A stretch of DNA of 64,000 bases from Algoriphagus sp. (GTDB lineage: Bacteria; Bacteroidota; Bacteroidia; Cytophagales; Cyclobacteriaceae): assembly GCF_013373065.1 (NCBI RefSeq), contig NZ_JABXIN010000015.1:1-64000 (forward strand), written 5' to 3'. Position 1 is the stretch's first letter. Every line of letters starts with the position of its first letter. This document shows, one piece after another, positions 25,635 to 34,828 of this stretch. The translations under genes were made by a program, and so were the position numbers. Below the pieces are notes generated by a model that saw nothing but the letters and a program-made list of their open reading frames with translations, did not search any database and had not been told where the DNA came from.

Positions 25635-27134
25635 TTATTCTACCCAGTTTTTAGATCTTTCGACTGCTTTGTGCCAAAAATGCAATAATTTTTCTCGCTT
25701 TTCTTTTTCCATTTCAGGTTGAAAGCTTTTGTCTGCCTGCCAAAGTGATTGAATTTCAGATTGATCTTTCCAAAATCCCACAGCCAAGCCTGCTAGGAAT
25801 GCTGCTCCTATGGCAGTCGTTTCGATGATTTGTGGACGTTTGATTTCACAATCCAAGAGGTCAGACTGAAATTGCATCAAGAAGTTATTGGCAGTAGCAC
25901 CTCCATCGACTCGGAGCTCTTTTGTTTTTTCTCCTGCATCCTTTTCCATTGCTTTGATGACGTCGTAAACTTGGTAGGCAATTGCTTCCAATGCCGCACG
26001 GGTAAAATGAGCAGTAGTGGTACCTCGGGTAATTCCAAAAAATGCGCCTCTGGCATTTTGGTCCCAATGAGGTGCGCCCAATCCGGCCAATGCAGGTACA
26101 AAATATACGCCCTCATTATCATCTAGGCTTGTAGCTAGTTTTTCAGATTCTTTGGCATGTTTGAATAATTCCAAACCATCCCGAAGCCATTGAATAGCGG
26201 CTCCTCCGATAAACACAGATCCTTCTAATGCATAATTGGTTTCATTGCCGATTTTCCAGGCTACGGTGGTAAGCAGTTGATTTTTGGATCTTACGGCCTC
26301 TTTTCCTGTATTCATCACCAAAAAGCATCCTGTTCCATAAGTAGTCTTGGCCATGCCGGGCTCGGTACAGAGTTGTCCAAAAAGAGCTGCCTGTTGATCT
26401 CCTGCGATTCCGGCAATGGGGATTTTGCTTCGCAAAACATCTCCGGCAGTTTCACAGTATACTTCCGAACAACTTCTCACTTCGGGTAACATGGACTTAG
26501 GGATTCCAAATACGTCTAAAAGTTCCTCATCCCATTGCTCGGTGTGGATGTTGAACAGCATGGTACGACTGGCATTGGTGATATCAGTGAGGTGTTTCTC
26601 GCCTTTGGTGAGTTTCCAAATCAACCAAGAATCTACGGTTCCGAAGGCTAATTCCCCAGCTTCCGCTTTTTCCCTAGCTCCTTCCACATGATCCAGAATC
26701 CACCGGATTTTGGTGGCCGAAAAATAAGCATCGATGATCAAGCCTGTTTTGGAAACGACTAATTCTGCATGTCCTTTTTCTTTCAGTTCATTACAAAAAG
26801 CAGCTGTCCTTCGATCCTGCCAAACGATCGCATTGAATACCGGTTTGCCTGTTTTTCGGTCCCAAACGATGGTGGTTTCCCGCTGATTAGTAATACCGAT
26901 TCCTGCTATTTCGTCGACTGAAATCCCCTTGTTAACCAAGGATTCGATCATGACTGAGGATTGGGAAGTCCAGATTTCTTCGGGATCATGTTCCACCCAA
27001 CCTTGCTTGGGAAAATGCTGCTTGAATTCTTTTTGGGCGACAGAGATGATTTGCCCTTGCTTGTTAAAAATGATGGCTCTTGAACTCGTTGTGCCCTGGT
27101 CCAAGGCCATGATATAGGGTTTACTTTGGGTCAT
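25635..27134 (-). CDS. glpK: Glycerol kinase
   Basis: A 499-residue FGGY-family kinase, normal length, phosphorylating glycerol to sn-glycerol-3-phosphate in the cytoplasm. Landmarks are the phosphate loop [15 protein letters not shown], the substrate loop [17 protein letters not shown] with [36 protein letters not shown] and the adenine-site [21 protein letters not shown]. It lies between glpD (42 bp upstream) and glpF (1 bp downstream). The combination with a membrane dehydrogenase indicates aerobic glycerol use. Confidence 0.97.
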   Translation of the reverse strand: MTQSKPYIMALDQGTTSSRAIIFNKQGQIISVAQKEFKQHFPKQGWVEHDPEEIWTSQSSVMIESLVNKGISVDEIAGIGITNQRETTIVWDRKTGKPVFNAIVWQDRRTAAFCNELKEKGHAELVVSKTGLIIDAYFSATKIRWILDHVEGAREKAEAGELAFGTVDSWLIWKLTKGEKHLTDITNASRTMLFNIHTEQWDEELLDVFGIPKSMLPEVRSCSEVYCETAGDVLRSKIPIAGIAGDQQAALFGQLCTEPGMAKTTYGTGCFLVMNTGKEAVRSKNQLLTTVAWKIGNETNYALEGSVFIGGAAIQWLRDGLELFKHAKESEKLATSLDDNEGVYFVPALAGLGAPHWDQNARGAFFGITRGTTTAHFTRAALEAIAYQVYDVIKAMEKDAGEKTKELRVDGGATANNFLMQFQSDLLDCEIKRPQIIETTAIGAAFLAGLAVGFWKDQSEIQSLWQADKSFQPEMEKEKREKLLHFWHKAVERSKNWVE

Positions 27135-27176
27135 TTTTGGGTTATTGTTTTTTTTTGAAAAAAGGTGGTTCGAAAT

Positions 27177-28742
27177 CTAGGCTTTAATTAAATACTTTTC
27201 GCCTACTTTTCGAAAATCAACCAGTTCCTGTTCGATCCAATCATTGTCCTTCTGCAGTTCTTGGGCCATGATTTTTGCAACTTTTTCCGCTGAATCTAAA
27301 GCTGCTTGTGCGTCCAAAATCAGCATCCGAATTCTTCGAGAAAGAATATCCTCCACTTTTACTGCCATCTCTTCCCGAACTGACCAAACTACTTCAGCCA
27401 AGATATTTGGGAAATCGGGATGGATTTTTTCGGCTAATTCCGGACGATTTTCGGCCAACTTTTGAATCTTGGCAGCGTCTGACCCATAGACTGTCCAGTG
27501 TCCACCAGGCAGTGTCGAGGTATATCCATGTAGTTTCATCTCAAAGGATTCACTCGGAGCCAATAGTTCTTTAGTGATTTCCTGATAATGATTCACTGTG
27601 TCTTCACCCATTTTGCGGAAGGTGGTCCATTTCCCTCCTGTGAGGGTCACGAGATTGCTTTCCGATACGATCACTTTGTGGGAGCGGGAAATTTCCTTGG
27701 TTTTAGCTCCTTCTTCCTTGGGCCGTGCTAAAGGTCGTAAACCGGCAAACACCGCCTTGACATCGGCTCGGGTTGGTTCCTTTGTGAGATATCCTGCAGC
27801 AGTTTCGAGGACAAAATCAATTTCTTTTTGTAATGCTTGCGGTTCCAATTTCGCTTTTTCCCGAAGGGTGTCTGTGGTCCCGACGACCAATTTCCCATGC
27901 CAAGGAACTGCAAAAAGAATACGTCCATCCTTGGTCTTTGGAATCATTAAAGCATCTTTTCCACCCAAAAAATCCAAATCCAGCACCAAATGAATCCCCT
28001 GACTGGGCTGTATCATTTTTGCAGCATCGGGATTGTCCATTTGAAGGATTTTATCAGCAAAAACTCCAGTCGCATTGACAATCATTTTTGCTTTTAATGT
28101 ATAGTTCGTCTTGTCCAATTCATCCCGAACTTTCAAGCCGGTCAGTTTTCCGTTTTTGTCCTTGATTAGACTTCGAACTGAAGCATAATTGAGAATACAG
28201 GCACCGGCATCATCAGCAGTCATGGCAATTGCCAAAGCTAAACGTGCATCATCAAATTGACCGTCGTAATAGACCACGCCTCCTAGTAAACCTGTGGACT
28301 TGATACCTGGAAGTCGCTCTAATGTTTCTTCTTTTGAAATAAAGTGGCTTTTTCCGATCCGCAGTTTTCCAGCCATCCAATCGTAAATCTTTAGGCCTGT
28401 ATTGTATTGGATTCGGTCAAACCAGGAATAAATAGGAATAATAAATGGCTGATTGGAGGTTAGATGTGGAGCATTTTGTAAAAGTTTTCCTCGCTCCTTC
28501 AAGGCCTCCAATACCAATCCGATATCACCTTGAGCCAAATAACGTACCCCTCCGTGAACCAATTTGGTACTTCGGCTGGAAGTCCCTTTTGCAAAATCGG
28601 CCTTTTCTAAAAGTATGACGGAAAGCCCTCTCGAAATCGCGTCAAGAGCCACGCCTAAACCTGAGGATCCTCCGCCTATTACAGCAATATCCCAAGTTCT
28701 GGATGAATCCGAGATTTGCCTAATGTTTTCTTCCCTATTCAT
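27177..28742 (-). CDS. glpD: Aerobic glycerol-3-phosphate dehydrogenase, FAD-dependent
   Basis: A 521-residue flavoenzyme that oxidises glycerol-3-phosphate to dihydroxyacetone phosphate and passes electrons to quinone. The N-terminal dinucleotide fold is IAVIGGGSSGLGVALDAI, followed by FAKGTSSRSTKLVHGGVRYL, the GlpD signature. Later segments VRDELDKTNYTLKAK, VNATGVFADKI and LTGGKWTTFRKM are conserved, and the C-terminal about 130 residues form the helical cap. It is the first gene of the glp operon. A minus-strand TAATTTTG at 28803-28810 fits a -7 box, but no matching -33 is seen. Confidence 0.95.
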   Translation of the reverse strand: MNREENIRQISDSSRTWDIAVIGGGSSGLGVALDAISRGLSVILLEKADFAKGTSSRSTKLVHGGVRYLAQGDIGLVLEALKERGKLLQNAPHLTSNQPFIIPIYSWFDRIQYNTGLKIYDWMAGKLRIGKSHFISKEETLERLPGIKSTGLLGGVVYYDGQFDDARLALAIAMTADDAGACILNYASVRSLIKDKNGKLTGLKVRDELDKTNYTLKAKMIVNATGVFADKILQMDNPDAAKMIQPSQGIHLVLDLDFLGGKDALMIPKTKDGRILFAVPWHGKLVVGTTDTLREKAKLEPQALQKEIDFVLETAAGYLTKEPTRADVKAVFAGLRPLARPKEEGAKTKEISRSHKVIVSESNLVTLTGGKWTTFRKMGEDTVNHYQEITKELLAPSESFEMKLHGYTSTLPGGHWTVYGSDAAKIQKLAENRPELAEKIHPDFPNILAEVVWSVREEMAVKVEDILSRRIRMLILDAQAALDSAEKVAKIMAQELQKDNDWIEQELVDFRKVGEKYLIKA

Positions 28743-28887
28743 ATCTATTAAAAATAGCTGAATTGGGCGGAAGGGAAAAAATAAAGGGAGATTATTCTAA
28801 ACCAAAATTAATCTCGGATAATGAGGATGATCATTTCCTTAAACCAAACACCATTAGGTATTTGCTAAATAATATGATGGCTTTTTT

Positions 28888-29388
28888 CTAATAATCCTTA
28901 TACAATTTTCTGACAACCGAACTTCCATTTTTATCTAAAGTCACTTCATAGATAAAATCATATTCGATTTCTTCTAAATCTTCGAATTTTTCCCCGTCAC
29001 CCACAAAATAATTTGCCAATTGACTAACTGTATTGCTATGACCGACAACCAGGATGTTTCCTTCCAAGCTTCGTAACTGTTCCACAAGCGCATCTTGATT
29101 TCTTGGATCGTAGGATTGAATATTCAAGCCAAATTGCGCTGCTGTTGGTTGGGCTGTCTGACGGGTTCGCTTATAATCCGAACTGAAAATATGCTTGATC
29201 TCCTCACCTTCAAGAATCTGAGCTAGCTTTTTTGCCCGAACCTGCCCCACTTGAGCCAAATCAGGATCAGGATTATCCACCAACTGCTTTTCAGCATGTC
29301 GGACGATATAGATGGTTTTGGGAGAATTTTGGGTTGTGCAGGATGCTAGTAGAAGAATGAAAGCGAAAAGAAGAAGTAGGTTTTTCAT
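28888..29388 (-). CDS. Histidine phosphatase (phosphoglycerate mutase-like) lipoprotein
   Basis: A 166-residue lipoprotein (lipobox LLLASC) with a short histidine phosphatase domain. The phosphohistidine motif YIVRHAEK, the SSDYKRTRQTAQPT arginine segment and the second catalytic His in VVGHSNTVSQL are all present. Its size puts it near SixA-like or small periplasmic phosphatases; the substrate is unknown. It stands alone, 145 bp upstream of glpD. The ATG at 29388 is chosen because the lipoprotein signal starts there; upstream codons up to 29451 run into the palindromic element. Confidence 0.85.
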   Translation of the reverse strand: MKNLLLLFAFILLLASCTTQNSPKTIYIVRHAEKQLVDNPDPDLAQVGQVRAKKLAQILEGEEIKHIFSSDYKRTRQTAQPTAAQFGLNIQSYDPRNQDALVEQLRSLEGNILVVGHSNTVSQLANYFVGDGEKFEDLEEIEYDFIYEVTLDKNGSSVVRKLYKDY

Positions 29389-29410
29389 GAATTTTAGAAA
29401 TATGCTTCGC

Positions 29411-29590
29411 GAAATATAGTGGAAATAGGCCTTCGGCGAAAAATAACTCACTTCATTCGTTGAAATACGCCTTCGGCGAGATATAGCCTCGTTCCTCGGC
29501 TGAGATACGGCTTCACCAAAATATTTCGCCCGACGAAGGAGGGCTTATTTCCATAGTATTTCTACTGTATTTCAATCGCCCAACTTGGCG
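29411..29590. repeat. GAAATA-armed palindromic intergenic element, copy 2
   Basis: The left end GAAATATAGTGGAAATAGGC (29411-29430) differs from copy 1 (4471-4490) by one base. The right end TATTTCCATAGTATTTC continuing to 29573 is its inverse. The core repeats CTTCGGCGA units and contains ATTTCGCCCGACGAAGGAG (29523-29541), identical in 19 bases to copy 1. It lies between the phosphatase and pseudouridine synthase genes and resembles a non-coding dispersed palindromic element. Confidence 0.65.
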
Positions 29591-29598
29591 GGAGATTT

Positions 29599-30333
29599 TT
29601 ACCCGGAGAAGGTATTATCAATATGCTGATCTTTTGCTTTTACAGCTTCAAACTCATAAAACTGCTCCCAGAATTCATTTTCCGGCAAGGCAGCACGCAA
29701 ATAGAGTTTTTCCTTTTTAATCGGATGTACAAAAACTAACTGGAAAGCATGCAGATTGATGCTCGCATCAGGATTAGGCTTTGGGAAACCATACTTCAAA
29801 TCTCCCCGTATCGGGCAGCCCATAGACGCTAATTGTACCCGAATCTGATGAGGACGACCAGAAATGGGACGCACTTCGAGTAGCCAATGATCATTGAGTT
29901 TACCAAGGGTTTTGTAGTTCAGTTCGGCCTTTTGTGAACCTGTGACCTCCCTGTCATGTGCTGTGACGATATTTTTTTGTTCGTCTTTGGTCAGCCAATG
30001 GGTCAGTTTTCCCATTTCTTCCCGAGGTCGCTTTTTGACGATCGCCCAATAGACTTTATGGATGTCCCGCTTTCGGAATACTTCCATCATACGTTCCAAG
30101 CCCTTGCTGGTACGAGCAAAAACAACCAAACCACTCACTGGCCGATCCAAACGATGTACGGGATGTAAAAAGACTGCACCGGGTTTGTTGTATTTTTTGG
30201 CAATGTAATCCTTGCAATAGTCAGTCAAGGTTTTGTCACCGGTTTTGTCACCTTGGACGAGAATTCCAGCGGCTTTATTGACCACAAGCAAATGATTGTC
30301 TTCGTAAACGACGTTGAAAGGCTGCTTTTTCAT
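29599..30333 (-). CDS. RluA-family RNA pseudouridine synthase
   Basis: A 244-residue single-domain pseudouridine synthase with no S4 domain. It carries the catalytic HRLDRPVSG (60-68, Asp63), the ISGRPHQIRVQLASMGCPI signature and the family's closing LHAFQLVFVHPIKKEKL. It isomerises specific uridines in rRNA or tRNA; without the S4 domain it resembles TruC/RluF-like short members, but the target cannot be named. The ATG at 30333 is preferred; the longer frame begins with TTG at 30354. It follows the YpdA-like gene by about 30 bp and is probably in the same transcript. Confidence 0.9.
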   Translation of the reverse strand: MKKQPFNVVYEDNHLLVVNKAAGILVQGDKTGDKTLTDYCKDYIAKKYNKPGAVFLHPVHRLDRPVSGLVVFARTSKGLERMMEVFRKRDIHKVYWAIVKKRPREEMGKLTHWLTKDEQKNIVTAHDREVTGSQKAELNYKTLGKLNDHWLLEVRPISGRPHQIRVQLASMGCPIRGDLKYGFPKPNPDASINLHAFQLVFVHPIKKEKLYLRAALPENEFWEQFYEFEAVKAKDQHIDNTFSG

Positions 30334-30365
30334 AGATTCTGCAAAGGTAGCCAATAAAAATGAGC

Positions 30366-31340
30366 TTAATTAGAAAGCTTTTCTTTGATGTCCTTCATAA
30401 TCGACTCTGCATGCACAATGGAGTTCTCGATAAAAAACTCCCGGGTATTCAATCCACCACAGACTACTCCTGCCAAGTAAACTCCCGGTACATTGGATTC
30501 CTGATTGGCCTGATCGTAGCAGGGTTGACGTTTTTCATCAAGTGATAATTCCACCCCAAGCTGATCCAATAGTGCAAAATTGGGTTTGTAACCTGTCATC
30601 GCTAGGACGAAGTCATTTTCAAATGTGACCTCTCCATCGGGAGTGAAAATCACTACTTCATGCTGTCGAATTTCTTTTACTTTTGATCGGGTGAATGCTT
30701 TGATAGAACCTTCCTTGATACGGTTCATGATGTCGGGGCGAACCCAATATTTAACATTTTCATCCACTTCATCTCCCAGCAAAACCATGCTGACTTCCGC
30801 TCCTTTTCTCCAGCATTCCAACGCCGCATCCACGGCAGAATTTGCGCCTCCGACTACCAATACTTTCTGTGCTACAAATGGCCAGGGTTCCTTATAATAG
30901 TGCATCACTTTTGGCAATTCCTCACCTGGAACATTCATTAGGTTTGGAAGATCATAGAATCCAGTAGCCAAAACAATTTTTCGAGTATGGTAAACTCCTT
31001 TCGAGGTGGTGATTTTAAAATTCCCATCTACTTTTTCGAGGGTTTGTACCGCTTCGTAAAGATTGACTTTAAGCTTGAAGTGGAAATAAATCCTTCTATA
31101 GTACTCTAAAGCTTCCGTTCGCGTAGGTTTATTCCCAATGGACATAAAAGGAATTCCTGCCATTTCCAACCGGTCAGAAGTGGAGAAAAAAGTCATGTTT
31201 ACAGGGTAGTTGTAAATCGAATTGGTTAAAGCTCCTTTTTCCAAAATCAGGTAATCCAATCCGTTTTTTTGAGCTTCTACCCCACATGCCAAGCCAATAG
31301 GGCCTCCTCCTACAATGATGACGTCATATAGATGATTCAT
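30366..31340 (-). CDS. ypdA: YpdA-type bacillithiol disulfide reductase
   Basis: A 324-residue flavoprotein of the thioredoxin-reductase fold with an FAD motif VIIVGGGPIGLACG (residues 8-21) and an NADPH motif KVLVVGGANSAVDAALE. The specific stretch YPVNMTFFSTSDRLEMAGIPF is characteristic of YpdA. It lacks the CxxC pair of thioredoxin reductase, as expected. YpdA recycles oxidised bacillithiol with NADPH, so the organism probably makes bacillithiol. It lies between the NRDE gene (5 bp) and the pseudouridine synthase gene on the same strand. Confidence 0.88.
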   Translation of the reverse strand: MNHLYDVIIVGGGPIGLACGVEAQKNGLDYLILEKGALTNSIYNYPVNMTFFSTSDRLEMAGIPFMSIGNKPTRTEALEYYRRIYFHFKLKVNLYEAVQTLEKVDGNFKITTSKGVYHTRKIVLATGFYDLPNLMNVPGEELPKVMHYYKEPWPFVAQKVLVVGGANSAVDAALECWRKGAEVSMVLLGDEVDENVKYWVRPDIMNRIKEGSIKAFTRSKVKEIRQHEVVIFTPDGEVTFENDFVLAMTGYKPNFALLDQLGVELSLDEKRQPCYDQANQESNVPGVYLAGVVCGGLNTREFFIENSIVHAESIMKDIKEKLSN

Positions 31341-31345
31341 AAAAG

Positions 31346-32113
31346 TTATTGATTAGGTTCGAGTTCAATGAGCGTATTTGTATCTGTAAAATTAGCATAA
31401 TCCCATTCAAAGGTTCGTTCTTGGATTTTTAATCGGCCATCTTGGGTTTGAATAACGGCACTGGAAGACCGTGTGCCATAATTTCCATCCGTTCGGATTA
31501 ATTGAGCTGAGAGTGCTTTTTCTAAGCTTTGGGGAGCTCCTGTATCGGGGAGTTTCTCGATAGGATAAGTTTTCGTGGATTTTAGAATTTGGAGAAGTTT
31601 TCCATGATCGATTTTGTCGCTCAAGGTTTCTTCCAATTGCCTTTTGGCAAGTTCTACTTTTGGCCAGGGGTCATTGATCAGCCCATTGCTTAATCCATAA
31701 ATTCCCGGTTCGATTTCTTGAATTCCTTTTCCATAATTGCTAAGGTAAAAAAGGGAATTTCCGTCACAAACCAGCAGGTTGAAGCCTTCGTAGCGATACT
31801 GATCTTTTTGGATTTCAAGAAGGTAATCCTCAGGGGAAATCGAATTTTCGAGAAAGTCTTGGACTAGTTTGCCACGCGAGATTTCTCCGTGACCCATCTT
31901 GCGGAAATCACGGTAATTGGTCAAAAGAGACCAACGGCCATTCGGATGAAAACCCATCCAAGTTCCTCCACTCCGAAGATCTTTTCCTGCAAGTATCCCG
32001 CTCTCCCATTGGTGAAGGGGAGCTGTAGGGCGATCGAAGAATTCATCTCGATTTGCCGAAATGATCAGTGGCAGATACGAATGGTGTTTCCAAGAAAAGG
32101 CTACGAGGCACAT
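31346..32113 (-). CDS. NRDE (TANGO2-like) family protein
   Basis: A 255-residue protein of the NRDE/TANGO2 family, named for the ANRDEFFDRPT motif near residue 20. The true start is taken at 32113 (MCLVAFSW), since Cys2 is invariant in the family and could become N-terminal; the frame reaches 32161. Other family segments are GTWMGFHPNGRWSLLTNYRD and GLSNGLINDPWPKV. The eukaryotic homologue is linked to heme or lipid trafficking; the bacterial function is unknown. It is the first gene of a probable three-gene unit with ypdA and the pseudouridine synthase. Confidence 0.88.
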   Translation of the reverse strand: MCLVAFSWKHHSYLPLIISANRDEFFDRPTAPLHQWESGILAGKDLRSGGTWMGFHPNGRWSLLTNYRDFRKMGHGEISRGKLVQDFLENSISPEDYLLEIQKDQYRYEGFNLLVCDGNSLFYLSNYGKGIQEIEPGIYGLSNGLINDPWPKVELAKRQLEETLSDKIDHGKLLQILKSTKTYPIEKLPDTGAPQSLEKALSAQLIRTDGNYGTRSSSAVIQTQDGRLKIQERTFEWDYANFTDTNTLIELEPNQ

Positions 32114-32160
32114 AGTTTTTTGGTCTAGAAATTCAACCCAAGACCAGAAGTCTAGGTTCA

Positions 32161-32200
32161 AAAAAAAGACCGCTTTTATCTTAAAAGCGGTCTAAAAAAA
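32161..32200 (-). terminator. Rho-independent terminator after the subtilase gene
   Basis: A perfect 12-bp stem AGACCGCTTTTA/TAAAAGCGGTCT with a 3-nt loop is flanked by A runs on the plus strand both sides, giving U runs after the stem on the minus strand. It follows the S8 peptidase stop and separates it from the NRDE gene. Confidence 0.9.
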
Positions 32201-32215
32201 TTGGGAAAAGGATGA

Positions 32216-33754
32216 TTAGAAAGTCACCGTGACCTCATTGGAACAAATAGATGTTCCTGCTTCGCAAACTTTATAAGTCATGCTTCCTCCACCTTTATTG
32301 GTAGTTTGATCGGTATAGCTTGATGCAGTTACTCCCGAAGCAATTATTTCACCATCTCGGAAGATATCTACTGCCCCTGTATTCCCAGACCAGGAAAGAT
32401 TGGCACCCCATCTACCCTTAACTTTAAATCCTTGGGCGCTTAGGTCGATTCCTGTTGGATCTCCTGGGTCGCCTCCTCCATCGCCTGGATCACCTCCTCC
32501 ATCACCCGGAGTTCCCAAGGTGTAGATTAGGTCATTGTTTACGCTAAGAGAATTGGTCACAACTGATTTTTCGGAAGTGCTTGAAAGGTAATCATATACC
32601 TCCTGAGCAGATGCGCTTGGATTGGATTCCAAATAAAGTGCGGCCGCACCTGCTGCATGAGGGGAAGCCATGGATGTGCCGCTCATAGTTGCAGTAGCAG
32701 TTTGGCTAGTGTAATAAGCTGATCGGATAGAAGATCCTGGAGCAAAAATATCTACGCAATCCCCATAATTAGAGAAAGAAGATCGACTGTCACTACTAGT
32801 GGTTGATCCTACTGTGTAAGCATTTGGCGCGCTAGCTGGAGAATAGTTACAGGCATTCGCATTGCTATTTCCTGCAGCTACCATTACTGCAACACCTGCA
32901 TTATACATTCTATTGACAGCATCATTGATTGAATTGCTTCTTCCTCCTCCAAGTGACATATTAGCCACAGATGGCCCGGAAGCGTTGGATGCTACCCAAT
33001 CCATCCCTCCAATTACTCCACTAAAGCTGCCCGAACCATTGCAATCCAAAACACGAACCGCAACTAAAGAAACATTTTTTGCAACTCCGTAGATAGTGCC
33101 GCCTACAGTCCCGGCTACATGCGTACCATGACCATGGCAATCTTCTGAATTTCCTCCGAAGGCGTCAAAGCCTTGTTGCGCTCTTCCTCCAAATTCTACA
33201 TGATCTGTACGGATACCCGTATCAAGGATGTAAGCGGTTACACCTTGTCCAGTTGTATTGTAGGTGTAGGTTCCATTTAGTGGAAGAGTTGCTTGATCGA
33301 TTCGATCAATGCCCCAAGTAGCATTGGTTTGAGTTGCTGTGGTATAGACATAGCCATCAGGCTCGATATAACTAACTGAGGGGTCTTTTTCCAAATCTGC
33401 TAATTGGGTTGGGGTTAACTCCGCAGAGAACCCTGGAAGAAGATTTCCATAGACTCGTTCAATTCGCTCTTCCTGAATATTGTGTCTTGCAGCGATTGAA
33501 TTTGCCACAACGCGCATCCCTGCCTGAACAGATTCGTAGTCATCGGTTCTTCTAAACCGTACGGTTTGATCATTCAGTACGACAATGTATTTTCCTGGAA
33601 TAAATCCAGGTTCACCCATGTGTGCTGCTTCTTCTAATCCGGATAGTTGGACTTCTTGTTCGACTTCCGAACAAGCACCTAGGATCAAAACCAAACCTAG
33701 CAGGATCCCTCCAGTAGGTTTCAAAAATGATTTGAATGATGAGAACATAGTCAT
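32216..33754 (-). CDS. Subtilase (S8, proteinase K-like) lipoprotein with I9 prodomain
   Basis: A 512-residue exported protease. The signal ends in a lipobox (LGACSE, Cys28). Residues about 54-138 are an inhibitor I9 propeptide (PGKYIVVLNDQTV, YIEPDGYVY). The catalytic domain has Asp178 (AYILDTGIR), His209 (GHGTHVAG) and Ser361 (SGTSMASPHAAG). A Gly/Asp-rich linker of repeated GDGGGDP units joins it to a C-terminal beta-sandwich (about 430-512) similar to fibronectin-like modules. It should mature by self-cleavage and digest extracellular protein. Starts at 33754 or 33748 are equally possible. The gene is monocistronic with its own terminator. Confidence 0.92.
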   Translation of the reverse strand: MTMFSSFKSFLKPTGGILLGLVLILGACSEVEQEVQLSGLEEAAHMGEPGFIPGKYIVVLNDQTVRFRRTDDYESVQAGMRVVANSIAARHNIQEERIERVYGNLLPGFSAELTPTQLADLEKDPSVSYIEPDGYVYTTATQTNATWGIDRIDQATLPLNGTYTYNTTGQGVTAYILDTGIRTDHVEFGGRAQQGFDAFGGNSEDCHGHGTHVAGTVGGTIYGVAKNVSLVAVRVLDCNGSGSFSGVIGGMDWVASNASGPSVANMSLGGGRSNSINDAVNRMYNAGVAVMVAAGNSNANACNYSPASAPNAYTVGSTTSSDSRSSFSNYGDCVDIFAPGSSIRSAYYTSQTATATMSGTSMASPHAAGAAALYLESNPSASAQEVYDYLSSTSEKSVVTNSLSVNNDLIYTLGTPGDGGGDPGDGGGDPGDPTGIDLSAQGFKVKGRWGANLSWSGNTGAVDIFRDGEIIASGVTASSYTDQTTNKGGGSMTYKVCEAGTSICSNEVTVTF

Positions 33755-33913
33755 GTTTGTTTTTAAATAGGTGTACAAATAGCGAATAAATTTTGAAAAA
33801 AATAAAAAATGGTAAATAAAATTTTGTTTTAATAATTTTTACAGAATAAAAATAAAATTTTATACTGATAAAATGGTATTTTGTCTTTTGAAACTTGCAT
33901 TTTGAATCAAATC

Positions 33914-34717
33914 ATGGATATAAAAAAAATTAGGATCATCACGGGTGCTGGAAGTGGAATAGGGCTCCATCTTGCACAAGTGCTTCAGGAACAGGGTGAA
34001 TCTTTGCTTCTAATCGATAAACGAGAGGAATTGCTAAAAAAGAATTTTCGAGCCTCTGATCAAGTTAAAATCAAGGTTGGGGATGTTTCTCAAGAGGCGT
34101 TTTGGGAAGCAGTGATTGGATCCGTTCAAGAATCTTCTTATCAGATTTCCCATTTGATTAACAGTGCCGGGGTAATTCGGCCCGGCTTCCTGCAAGACTT
34201 TGAAATCTCAGACATTGATTTACATCTTGATGTAAATGCGAAAGGAAGTATACTTGGGACAACCTTGATTGGGCGCGTCATGAAAGCTCAAGGTTTTGGT
34301 CACATTATCAATATTTCTTCACTAGCTGGTTTAGCTCCCGTTTCGGGGCTAAGTTTATATACTGCCTCCAAGTTTGCCATTCGAGGTTTTTCTCTTGCCG
34401 TAGCTCCTGAGTTGGAAAAATGGGGAGTCCATGTATCCGTAGTTTGTCCAGATTTGGTGAATACTCCGATGCTTGACCTCCAATTGGATTATCCGGAAGA
34501 AGCAGTTTTGACCTTCAGCGGACCAAAAAAAATCCTTGAACCCGAAGATATTAGCCGTGTACTACTCAAGTTGATGAGTAATCCGAAGCGCTTGGTTTGT
34601 ATTCCCGAGCATCGGGGACTACTTGCAAAAATTGCCGGGAGCTGGCCAAGAGTAGCTGAAATTTTTAGAAAAGGACTTGAAAAGAAAGGGAAAGAGACGA
34701 TTAAAAGGTTGAAGTAA
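33914..34717 (+). CDS. Short-chain dehydrogenase/reductase
   Basis: A 267-residue classical SDR with the cofactor motif TGAGSGIG (residues 8-15), the NSAG segment (HLINSAGVIR), catalytic Ser in INISSLAG and the YTASK active-site motif. It is NAD(P)-dependent, but the substrate cannot be predicted. The ATG at 33914 is chosen because it opens on MDIKKIRIITGAG; the frame extends upstream to 33881 into very AT-rich DNA. It stands alone between the divergent subtilase gene and the BlaI-type operon, with a 111-bp gap before the latter. Confidence 0.88.
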   Translation: MDIKKIRIITGAGSGIGLHLAQVLQEQGESLLLIDKREELLKKNFRASDQVKIKVGDVSQEAFWEAVIGSVQESSYQISHLINSAGVIRPGFLQDFEISDIDLHLDVNAKGSILGTTLIGRVMKAQGFGHIINISSLAGLAPVSGLSLYTASKFAIRGFSLAVAPELEKWGVHVSVVCPDLVNTPMLDLQLDYPEEAVLTFSGPKKILEPEDISRVLLKLMSNPKRLVCIPEHRGLLAKIAGSWPRVAEIFRKGLEKKGKETIKRLK

Positions 34718-34749
34718 ACCCTTGACTTTGTTCATTTAACACATTTTAA

Positions 34750-34819
34750 TACGAATACCATCGTACTTTTTTTGGATATTACGATTCCTTTCGTATAACT
34801 TTGTACGAAAGCTATCGTA
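34750..34819 (+). promoter_or_regulatory. Triple operator array TACGA-N6-TCGTA upstream of the BlaI-type repressor
   Basis: Three 16-bp dyads with identical arms TACGA and TCGTA and a 6-bp centre lie at 34750-34765, 34780-34795 and 34804-34819. The centres are ATACCA, TTCCTT and AAGCTA. They bracket the predicted -33 and -7 boxes and the last ends 9 bp before the repressor start codon. BlaI/MecI/CopY repressors bind short TACxx dyads, so these are very probably the autoregulatory sites. Confidence 0.85.
34771..34803 (+). promoter_or_regulatory. Bacteroidota-type promoter of the blaI-blaR1 pair
   Basis: TTTG at 34771-34774 and TAACTTTG at 34796-34803 match the Bacteroidota -33 TTG and -7 TAnnTTTG elements with 21 nt between them. 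Operator dyads sit upstream of, between and immediately after the two boxes, so repressor binding would block polymerase. Confidence 0.65.
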
Positions 34820-34828
34820 TAATGTGCC

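Noticed and set aside
28803..28810. TAATTTTG as the glp operon promoter
   Set aside because: The -7 match is good, but the nearest upstream TTG is 34 nt away, outside the usual 17-23, so it was not listed as a feature.
32455..32515. Possible CRISPR or tandem repeat array
   Set aside because: The short repeats encode the GDGGGDP linker of the subtilase and are in frame; there are no spacers.
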